Of a DNA stretch of 64,000 nucleotides, positions 57,778 through 64,000 are shown piece by piece (the first letter of the stretch is position 1; the number at the start of each line of letters is the position of its first letter). Source of the stretch: Kaistia defluvii (GTDB taxonomy: Bacteria > Pseudomonadota > Alphaproteobacteria > Rhizobiales > Kaistiaceae); assembly GCF_040548815.1 (NCBI RefSeq), contig NZ_JBEPSM010000001.1, forward strand, positions 2,356,001 through 2,420,000, read 5' to 3'. A model generated the notes under the pieces. That model saw nothing but the letters and a program-made list of their open reading frames with translations, made no database searches and was not told where the DNA came from. Made by a program: the position numbers and the translations under genes.

Positions 57778-58992
57778 ATGCTGCTCAACGGAATCCGCAT
57801 CGTCAGCTTCTGCCATTTCCTGCAGGGCCCGGCGGGCGCGCAATATCTGGCCGACATGGGCGCCGACGTGATCAAGGTCGAGCCAATCGACGGCGCGCAT
57901 GAACGGCGCTGGTCGGGAGCCGATGTCTTTGTCGAGGGCATTAGCGGGTTCTATCTCTGCGCCAATCGCAACAAGCGCTCGATCGGCATCGATCTGAAGA
58001 GCGAGGCGGGCCGCGAGGTCGCGCGCCGCCTGATCGCTGGCGCCGACGTGGTGATGGAGAATTTTCGTCCCGGCGTGTTCAGCAAGCTCGGCTTCAGCGA
58101 GGCGGAACTGCGGGCGATCAATCCCAAGCTGATCTTTGCCTCGGCCTCCGGCTTCGGCTCGACGGGGCCGATGGCGCAGAAGCCGGGCCAGGACATATTG
58201 GTGCAGGCCCGGTCGGGGCTGATCAGCGTCACCGGAACGCCCAATGGCGGGCCCACACCGGTCGGCGCCGCCATCGTCGACCAGCATGGCGGCGCGCTGC
58301 TGGCGATCGGCATCCTGGGTGCGCTCGTCCGCCGCCTGCGCGAGGGCGTCGGCACCCGCGTCGAGGCGAGCCTGCTGAATGCCGGCCTCGACCTGCAGGG
58401 CGAGGCGCTGGTCAATTTCTTTGCCGGCGGCATGACCCGCGACATTCTCCAGCGGGAATCAAACCTCGCCACCTGGTTCCACGCCGCGCCCTATGGCGTC
58501 TACCCGACCACGGACGGCCATGTCGTGATCTCGCTCTGCGACGCCGGCGTGCTGGCCGAGGCGCTGGATTGCGATGCCCTGCGCCAGATCGCCGGCGTCG
58601 ACCGCTATCGCGAACGCGACGAATATGCCCGGCGGCTTTGCGCCGCGACGGCGCCTTTCTCGCGCGACGAACTGGGCGAGCGGCTCGATTCCCATGCCAT
58701 CTGGTGGGCGCCGATCCACTTCTACGACGATCTTCTCAGCGATCCGCAGATCCAGCATGCCGAAGTCTTCCGCGAAGTGACGGTGCGCGGCCGGACGGTC
58801 CATCTGGTCAACCACCCTAATCGCTATGATGGCGCCGTGCCGGAACTGCGCGTGCTGGCGCTGGAGATCGGCGAGCACACGCACGAGATCATGGGGGAAC
58901 TGGGCTATGACGAGGCTGAGATAGACCGCCTCGTCGCTGCCCGCGCCGTGGCGGCGTCTAGGCAACCGCAGGCTCTCGCCGAAGCGGTCTAG
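57778..58992 (+). CDS. CaiB/BaiF (family III) CoA-transferase
   Basis: A 404-residue family III CoA-transferase. GIRIVSFCHFLQGPAGAQYLADMGADVIKVEP is the N-terminal family motif (residues 5-36, in pieces); RNKRSIGIDLK and VVMENFRPG follow; the catalytic Asp is in PGQDILVQARSGL. These enzymes move CoA between carboxylic acids in catabolism (formyl-CoA, carnitine, mesaconate and others). Transcribed alone toward the convergent LacI gene. No acyl-CoA enzymes lie nearby, so the acid substrate is unknown; it may belong to the importer's regulon. Confidence 0.93.
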   Translation: MLLNGIRIVSFCHFLQGPAGAQYLADMGADVIKVEPIDGAHERRWSGADVFVEGISGFYLCANRNKRSIGIDLKSEAGREVARRLIAGADVVMENFRPGVFSKLGFSEAELRAINPKLIFASASGFGSTGPMAQKPGQDILVQARSGLISVTGTPNGGPTPVGAAIVDQHGGALLAIGILGALVRRLREGVGTRVEASLLNAGLDLQGEALVNFFAGGMTRDILQRESNLATWFHAAPYGVYPTTDGHVVISLCDAGVLAEALDCDALRQIAGVDRYRERDEYARRLCAATAPFSRDELGERLDSHAIWWAPIHFYDDLLSDPQIQHAEVFREVTVRGRTVHLVNHPNRYDGAVPELRVLALEIGEHTHEIMGELGYDEAEIDRLVAARAVAASRQPQALAEAV

Positions 58993-59059
58993 GAAGGACC
59001 GCTGCGCGACGACTTGCCGCCTGGCGCGGAGAGCGTAAGTCCAGAGACGAGCGTCAACC

Positions 59060-60178
59060 TCAGGCGACGGCGGCGCGGGAGCGGCGCTTGCGCAGAACCG
59101 GCGCCGCGACGGGACCGGTCGAGCCGCGAACGACCAAAGCCGCTTCCAGTTGCGTGCTCATCGGGATCGGGTCACCTTCGATGAGGCTGATCAGGTGGTC
59201 GGCCGCCAGCGTGCCGATCTCGGCCGCGGGAACGCGCACTGTCGTCAGCGGCGGATCGGTCTCGCCGGCGATCTCGACATCGTCGAAGCCGGTAATCGAA
59301 ATATCCTCGGGAACGCGAATGCCCTCGCGACGTGCCTCGGCCAGGGCGCCGACCGCCATGGCGTCGGTGGTGCAGAGGAAGGCGGTAACGCCGGGATGGG
59401 CGGCGCGAAGCTGGCGGAAAGCCTCGCGACCCGCGACAATGGTGGGCTGCGCGGCTTCGAAGATCCGGTCCGGCGGCAGGCGAATGCCCTCCTCCGCAAT
59501 CGCCTCGAGGATGCCGTCGAGGCGCGCCTGCGACCGGTCGTTCGGCATGCCGGTATTGGCGATGACAGCGAATTCGCGGTGGCCGAGCTCCAGCAGATAG
59601 CGCGTCATGCCATAGGTGGCTCGCCGGTTCTGGATGCCGATCGCCGGAATGCCCTGGCGCGACGTGCACACATAGGTGGTTACCAGCGGCCGCCGGTGAT
59701 GGCGGATCAGCGGCAGGGCGTCGGGGGCGAAGGAATCGCCGACGAGAACCAGCCCGTCGACGCCATATTCCAGCATGGAGCGGATCTGCCGGAATTCGCG
59801 CGCCGGATCATATTGCGAATGGGCGAGGATCAGCGTGTAGCCGCGCGCGCCCAGCCCGACTTCCAGCGCCTCGACGCCATCAGCGAATATAGCGTTGCCC
59901 AGCGTCGGCACCACGGCGCCGACCGTATGGCTGCGGCCTGAGCTCAACGCCTTGGCCATGCGATCCGGCGAATAGGCCAGCATCTCGACGGCGCGCAACA
60001 CCCGCTCGCGAATCGCCGGCCGTACGATGTCCGGCTGGTTGATCGCGCGGGAGGCGGTGGCGAGCGATACCTTCGCCAGGCTGGCCACGTCCTCGAGCTT
60101 GGCGCGCACCGCCCCGGGGGCCGGCGGTTCCGCCTGCTTCTTGGAGGGTGACGCAGCTTTCTTGTCGGGTCTATCCAT
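59060..60178 (-). CDS. LacI-family transcriptional regulator
   Basis: A 372-residue repressor with an unusual ~27-residue Lys/Pro/Ala-rich N-terminal tail before the helix-turn-helix (LEDVASLAKVSLATASRAINQPDIV). The sensor domain is Peripla_BP-like (VGAVVPTLGNAIFADGVEALE, FLCTTDAMAVGALAEARREG, ISITGFDDVEIA). ATG at 60176-60178 has only weak ribosome-binding sequence; an internal start after the tail is possible. Downstream of, and on the same strand as, the third sugar importer, separated by 192 bases with two hairpins; likely its repressor. Confidence 0.92.
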   Translation of the reverse strand: MDRPDKKAASPSKKQAEPPAPGAVRAKLEDVASLAKVSLATASRAINQPDIVRPAIRERVLRAVEMLAYSPDRMAKALSSGRSHTVGAVVPTLGNAIFADGVEALEVGLGARGYTLILAHSQYDPAREFRQIRSMLEYGVDGLVLVGDSFAPDALPLIRHHRRPLVTTYVCTSRQGIPAIGIQNRRATYGMTRYLLELGHREFAVIANTGMPNDRSQARLDGILEAIAEEGIRLPPDRIFEAAQPTIVAGREAFRQLRAAHPGVTAFLCTTDAMAVGALAEARREGIRVPEDISITGFDDVEIAGETDPPLTTVRVPAAEIGTLAADHLISLIEGDPIPMSTQLEAALVVRGSTGPVAAPVLRKRRSRAAVA

Positions 60179-60272
60179 GCCGGAACTCTGAAGCAGAAGC
60201 CCGGACGTCGCAAGCGACGCGCCGAGTTCGGCGGAACGGGGTGGGTGCGCCGCCTCGCCCGGGATCCGGCAC

Positions 60273-60294
60273 GGTCCCCTCTCGGGAGGGAACC
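60273..60294. repeat. Imperfect palindrome, REP-like
   Basis: GGTCCCCTC and GAGGGAACC arms with one mismatch and a 4-base loop, in the gap between the LacI gene and the importer operon; CCCTC/GAGGG core as in the other two palindromes. Confidence 0.35.
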
Positions 60295-60324
60295 GGCCCT
60301 ATCGAACCCCGTGTGGAGCCGGGC

Positions 60325-60365
60325 GTTGCGGCCCGACGCCGGAAGATCCGGGGACGGGCCGCAAC
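60325..60365 (-). terminator. Nested hairpin at the end of the third sugar ABC operon
   Basis: GTTGCGGCCCG (60325-60335) pairs perfectly with 60355-60365; inside the loop CCGGA-AGA-TCCGG forms a second stem. It lies 6 bases past the last permease stop. No U-tract, so it may protect the 3' end or terminate with Rho. Confidence 0.5.
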
Positions 60366-60370
60366 CTCGT

Positions 60371-61396
60371 TCAGGCGGTCGCGGCGGAGCGGGTGAGCCG
60401 GCTCTGCAGGATCACCACCACGAACAGGAAGGCGCCGCGCAGGACCGACTGCCAATAGGCGCTGAGGCTGATCCAGCCCATGCCGTTCTCGAAGTTGAGC
60501 ACGGTGAACAGGATGCCGAGCAACAGCGTTCCGACCAGGGTCGCGCCGACGGAGCCCTTGCCGCCGGTGAGCAGCGTGCCGCCCACCACCACCGAGGCGA
60601 TCGCGAACAATTCCCAGCCCACGCCTTCGATCGGCTGGCCGGCGCCGAACTGGGCCGCAAGGATGACGCCCGCCATGCCCGCCAGGAAGCCGGACATGAC
60701 GTAGACCAGGAAGATCGTGCGGTCGGTAGGCAGGCCCATCAGGCGCGAGGCTTCCTCGCCGCCGCCAACCGCCAGCACATGGCGGCCGAAGGCGGTGCGG
60801 TTCAGGATCAGCGAACCCAGCAGATAGGCGAAGACCGCGATCCAAGCCGGGATCGGAAAGCCCAGGAAGATGCGGATGACCGCGCCGAGGAAGCCGGCAT
60901 CCTCGCCATTGACCCATTCGGGCGCATAGAGGGCGAAGTCACCCTGGCCGAGCGCCATGAAATTGGTGTCGTAGGAGGCGGGAACCGATTGCTGGTTGGA
61001 AATCAGCAGGGCGACGCCGGAGGCGGCGAGCATCGTCGCCAGCGTGGCGATGAACGGCAAGATCTTCATCTTGGAGATGATGAAGCCGTTGATGATGCCG
61101 GCGGCAAGACCCGCCGCCAGTCCGCCGAGCAGACCGGGGATCAGGCCATAGGGGCTGAGATAGGCCGCGACCACGCTCGAAAGGGCCGCGACGGACCCGA
61201 CCGACAGGTCGATGCCGCCCGTCATGATGACGAAGCACATGCCGAGCCCGACCAGCGCGAACATCGAGTTGTAACGCAGCACCGTGAGGATGTTGTACTC
61301 GCTGATGAAGCCATCATAGCGCCAGGCGCCGAAGCCGATGATCAGCAGGAGTGCGAGAAGGGCGCCGAAGCCGGCGGAGGCGTGAAGACGAGGCAT
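60371..61396 (-). CDS. Ribose-type ABC importer permease 2 (third system)
   Basis: A 341-residue BPD_transp_2 permease; FVIMTGGIDLSVGSVAALSSV and VVGGTLLTGGKGSVGATLVG are the family elements. Its start overlaps the stop of permease 1 by one base (TAATG). It resembles YjfF, the second permease of the E. coli galactofuranose importer YtfQRT-YjfF, in gene position and pairing. Expected to form a heterodimer with permease 1. Confidence 0.93.
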   Translation of the reverse strand: MPRLHASAGFGALLALLLIIGFGAWRYDGFISEYNILTVLRYNSMFALVGLGMCFVIMTGGIDLSVGSVAALSSVVAAYLSPYGLIPGLLGGLAAGLAAGIINGFIISKMKILPFIATLATMLAASGVALLISNQQSVPASYDTNFMALGQGDFALYAPEWVNGEDAGFLGAVIRIFLGFPIPAWIAVFAYLLGSLILNRTAFGRHVLAVGGGEEASRLMGLPTDRTIFLVYVMSGFLAGMAGVILAAQFGAGQPIEGVGWELFAIASVVVGGTLLTGGKGSVGATLVGTLLLGILFTVLNFENGMGWISLSAYWQSVLRGAFLFVVVILQSRLTRSAATA

Positions 61397-62415
61397 TACG
61401 CGCGATCCTGCCTTTGGAGCCAGACGGCGAGCACGATCAGTCCGGCCTTGACCACGAGGGCCGCCGCGTCGGGAACGCCATTGGCGAGTAGGGTGTAGCG
61501 AACAAGCTGGATGATCAGCGCGCCAAGCAGCGTGCCGATGATGGTCGCCCGGCCGCCGCTGAGCAGGGTGCCGCCGACCGCGACCGCCGCGATCACGTCG
61601 AGCTCGATGCCCATGCCGATGAGGTTGGCGTCGGCGGCCGAGTTCATCGCGATGACGATCAGGCCGGCGATGCCGCTGCAGACGCCCGAGATGACATAGA
61701 CCCTGCGCTTGACGCGACGCACCGGAATGCCGGCGAGGCGGGCTGCCTGCTCATTGCCGCCGACCGCAAGCACCTGCCGGCCGAACACCGTACGTTGCAG
61801 CGCCCATGCTGCGGCCAGCACCAGCGCCAGCATGATCCAGACCTGGAACGGCACGCCAAAGACGCGGCCGATCGCGATCTGCTGGAATTCCGGCACCTTG
61901 AAGACTTGCAGGTCGCCATTGGTCCATACCTGGGCGATGCCGCGACCGGCGATGTAGAGGATCAGCGTCGCGATGATCGGCTGTACGCGGAAACTCGACA
62001 CCAGCCAGCCGTTGAACAGGCCAAAGAAGCCGGCGATCGTGATCGACAGAACGATGGCGAGCGCAATGCCGACATAGAGATTGGGCACCGGGAACAGCAT
62101 GCCCTGGAAGACCTGCGGCGCGAAGGCGCCAGCGATCGCCATGATCGAGCCGACCGAGAGGTCGATGCCACCGGTGGCGATGACCATGGTCATGCCGACG
62201 CCGACAATGACGATCACGCAGACCTGGGTGAGATTCACCGACAGCGTCTGCATGGTGGCGAAGTGGGGCGTGAAGATGAAGTTGAAGATGAGCAGCGCGA
62301 CCAGTGCGGCGAGCGTGCCGACATGGCGTCGCGACAGCATGGACGCGATGCCGCCCCGCGGGCGCGAGCTGACACCCGGCACCGGCGAAGGCGCATTCTG
62401 AATCGTGGAACTCAT
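61396..62415 (-). CDS. Ribose-type ABC importer permease 1 (third system)
   Basis: A 339-residue permease; MVIATGGIDLSVGSIMAIAGAF and VGGTLLSGGRATIIGTLLGA are the family motifs. A basic ~28-residue N-terminus precedes the first helix. Start overlaps the ATPase stop (ATGA). Order ATPase-permease-permease matches the YtfRT-YjfF type, suggesting a furanose sugar, but this is inference. Confidence 0.93.
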   Translation of the reverse strand: MSSTIQNAPSPVPGVSSRPRGGIASMLSRRHVGTLAALVALLIFNFIFTPHFATMQTLSVNLTQVCVIVIVGVGMTMVIATGGIDLSVGSIMAIAGAFAPQVFQGMLFPVPNLYVGIALAIVLSITIAGFFGLFNGWLVSSFRVQPIIATLILYIAGRGIAQVWTNGDLQVFKVPEFQQIAIGRVFGVPFQVWIMLALVLAAAWALQRTVFGRQVLAVGGNEQAARLAGIPVRRVKRRVYVISGVCSGIAGLIVIAMNSAADANLIGMGIELDVIAAVAVGGTLLSGGRATIIGTLLGALIIQLVRYTLLANGVPDAAALVVKAGLIVLAVWLQRQDRA

Positions 62416-63941
62416 GCGACTTCTCCATGCGCGTGGGCCATGGCCCCCATCACGGCGGGCTCGGTAATGGCCTCGCCGTCAAATTCTGCGGTCATCTTGC
62501 CGTCCCGCAGCACGAAGACGCGATCCGAGCCTTCCACGATTTCTTCGATTTCCGACGAGATCATCAGCACGCCAAGTCCATCATCCGCGAGCTTGCGGAT
62601 CAGCCGCTGGATCTCGGCCTTGGCGCCGACATCGATGCCGCGCGTCGGTTCGTCCAGGATCAGCAATTTCGGGTTCATGCAGAGCCAGCGCGCCAGCAGG
62701 ACCTTCTGCTGGTTGCCGCCGGAGAGTTCGCGGATCTTCTGCTCGGGGCTCGAGCACTTGATGCCGATCTCCTTGATGAAGCGCAGCACGATCTCGCGCT
62801 GCCGCGTCTCGTCGACGATGCCGGCGCGCGACAGAGCGGGCAGGAGCGCCAGCGTCAGGTTCTCGCGAACCGACATGCCGGGGATGATGCCCTCATGCTT
62901 GCGATCCTCGGAGCAGAAGCCGATGCCGGCCTTGATGGCGTCGGCGGGCGCGGTGAATTCGGTCTCCTTGCCCTGCAGGCGGATGCTGCCCTTCTCGTGC
63001 GGATCGGCGCCAAAGATGGCGCGTGCCGTCTCGGTGCGGCCGGCGCCGAGCAAACCGGCCAGGCCGACGATCTCGCCACGACGGACGGATAGGCTCGCGT
63101 CGCTCACGCGGCGGCCGACGGCCAGATCCTGCACGGCAAGCAGTTCCTCGCCTATTGCGCGCGTTCCCTCGGTGAAGGCGGTCGCGCCGGCGCGGCGAAC
63201 CTCGGCTAGGTCGCGACCGAGCATCGTGGCGACAAGCTGCAGCTTGCTCATGTCGGCCATGGTCGAGACGGCGACGGTGCGCCCATCGCGCATGACGGTG
63301 ACGCGGTCGCAGACGGCATAGAGCTCATCGAGCTTGTGGCTGACGAAGACGACCGCGACGCGCTTGGCCTTGAGCCGGCGAATGGTTTCGAACAGGACGC
63401 CGACCTCGGTCTCGTCGAGCGAGGAAGTCGGTTCGTCCATGATGACCAGGCGCGCATCGAACGAAACGGCGCGGGCGATGGCGACCATCTGCTGGATCGC
63501 GGTGGAGAATTCGCCCAGCGGCCGGCGGACGTCGACATCGATGTCGAACTCGGCCAGCAGCTTCCGGGCGCCCGCCTGCATCGCGCGAAGGTCGAGCAGG
63601 CCCAGCCGCGTCTTGATCTCGCGTCCGAGATAGATGTTCTCGGTCACGGAGCGGAAGGGAATGAGATTGATTTCCTGGAAGATCGTCGAGATGCCGCCGC
63701 GCTGCGCCATTTCAGGCGACGTCGCGGCCCAGGGCGCGCCGTTGACCGTGATGGTGCCCGCGTCCTTGCGGCTGAAGCCGTTCAGGACCTTGATCATCGT
63801 GGACTTGCCGGCACCATTCTGGCCGATCAGGGCCATGACCTCGCCTTCGCGCACTTCCAGCGAAGCGTCGATCAGGGCAGGAATGTTGCCGAAGGACTTG
63901 TTGATGCCTTGCATCGACAGAAAAGGTTCTGCGGTAGCCAT
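62412..63941 (-). CDS. Ribose-type ABC importer ATPase (third system)
   Basis: A 509-residue double ABC ATPase. Domain 1: Walker [30 protein letters not shown] as signature region, Walker [16 protein letters not shown]. Domain 2: [37 protein letters not shown] with the normal Glu, unlike the ATPase at 33.5 kb. [20 protein letters not shown] is also characteristic of YtfR-like members. The binding-protein gene should lie upstream, beyond 64000. Confidence 0.94.
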   Translation of the reverse strand: MATAEPFLSMQGINKSFGNIPALIDASLEVREGEVMALIGQNGAGKSTMIKVLNGFSRKDAGTITVNGAPWAATSPEMAQRGGISTIFQEINLIPFRSVTENIYLGREIKTRLGLLDLRAMQAGARKLLAEFDIDVDVRRPLGEFSTAIQQMVAIARAVSFDARLVIMDEPTSSLDETEVGVLFETIRRLKAKRVAVVFVSHKLDELYAVCDRVTVMRDGRTVAVSTMADMSKLQLVATMLGRDLAEVRRAGATAFTEGTRAIGEELLAVQDLAVGRRVSDASLSVRRGEIVGLAGLLGAGRTETARAIFGADPHEKGSIRLQGKETEFTAPADAIKAGIGFCSEDRKHEGIIPGMSVRENLTLALLPALSRAGIVDETRQREIVLRFIKEIGIKCSSPEQKIRELSGGNQQKVLLARWLCMNPKLLILDEPTRGIDVGAKAEIQRLIRKLADDGLGVLMISSEIEEIVEGSDRVFVLRDGKMTAEFDGEAITEPAVMGAMAHAHGEVA

Positions 63942-63964
63942 GGGCGACTCTGTCTCGAAGCTGA

Positions 63965-63997
63965 CGACAGCCGAAACCGATCCGGCTACGGCTGTCG
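63965..63997 (-). promoter_or_regulatory. Intercistronic hairpin upstream of ATPase gene
   Basis: CGACAGCCG (63965-63973) pairs perfectly with CGGCTGTCG (63989-63997); CCG-ATC-CGG can pair inside the 15-base loop. By analogy with the other three importers it probably sits just after a binding-protein gene that starts beyond the window. Confidence 0.55.
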
Positions 63998-64000
63998 CGA

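Noticed and set aside
1..64000. CRISPR arrays, tRNA/rRNA genes, insertion sequences, prophage or secretion-system genes
   Set aside because: I looked for regular spaced repeats, cloverleaf signatures, transposase motifs and phage structural genes and saw none.

Overview
The window is a high-GC, gene-dense chromosomal segment (or large replicon) of an alphaproteobacterium, most likely a soil or plant-associated member of the Hyphomicrobiales (Rhizobiales). This rests on several ribose-type ABC importers with Tat-exported binding proteins, a rhizobial-style cyoABCD operon, many GMC oxidoreductases, a poxvirus-type topoisomerase IB, a DUF2934 protein, and two promoter sequences matching the EcfG general-stress consensus (GGAAC-N16-CGTT). 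I cannot name the genus. I see no rRNA, tRNA, CRISPR array, insertion sequence or phage gene. I support 55 protein genes.

Layout. 1-5.1 kb: oligopeptide-type ABC importer (two ATPases, two permeases, binding protein), minus strand; the second ATPase runs off the left edge. 5.6-9.6 kb: TetR regulator, GMC oxidoreductase and aldehyde dehydrogenase. 9.8-14.6 kb: minus-strand operon of a group-II-cysteine-desulfurase-like PLP enzyme, a persulfide-dioxygenase-like metallo-beta-lactamase protein and a SulP transporter, divergent from a DecR/YbaO-like Lrp regulator. 14.6-19 kb: second GMC oxidoreductase, Asp/Glu-racemase-fold protein, second Lrp regulator and saccharopine-dehydrogenase-family protein. 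19.3-25 kb: ribose-type ABC importer followed by an amidohydrolase and a MIP18/DUF59 Fe-S assembly-type protein. 25.3-30.6 kb: aldehyde dehydrogenase, xylulokinase, HAD phosphatase, RpiR regulator and rpiA. 31.2-37.9 kb, divergent: binding protein, permease, ATPase, second permease, SDR dehydrogenase and LacI regulator.

38-39.6 kb: third GMC oxidoreductase. 39.9-44 kb: cytochrome bo3-type oxidase cyoABCD. 44-48.6 kb: HAD hydrolase and a cupin almost identical at its metal site to the Mn-dependent hydroxynitrile lyase GtHNL; then DUF2934-topoisomerase IB and MgtC-FAD oxidoreductase, each pair behind an EcfG-type promoter. 48.9-51.8 kb: hybrid histidine kinase. 52.4-57.6 kb: MR/MLE enolase-superfamily enzyme and AldA-like dehydrogenase divergent from a FadR-type GntR regulator and the fourth GMC oxidoreductase. 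57.8-64 kb: CaiB/BaiF CoA-transferase, LacI regulator and a third ribose-type ABC importer whose binding protein lies beyond the right edge.

How it works together. Most of the window is carbon scavenging: import of peptides and sugars or polyols, flavin- or NAD-dependent oxidation of alcohols to aldehydes to acids, kinase and isomerase entry into the pentose phosphate pathway, and local regulators. Reading the intergenic DNA adds four layers: a TAGT-N3-ACTA motif linking the two transport operons and the xylulokinase/rpiA operon around the RpiR gene; a TTAAA-N7-TTTAA-like motif in four promoters between 5 and 15 kb; a perfect GntR-type palindrome at 55.0 kb; and a strong hairpin just downstream of every ABC binding-protein gene whose 3' end lies in the window. 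The most interesting candidate system is the putative cysteine-sulfur oxidation operon at 9.8-14.6 kb.
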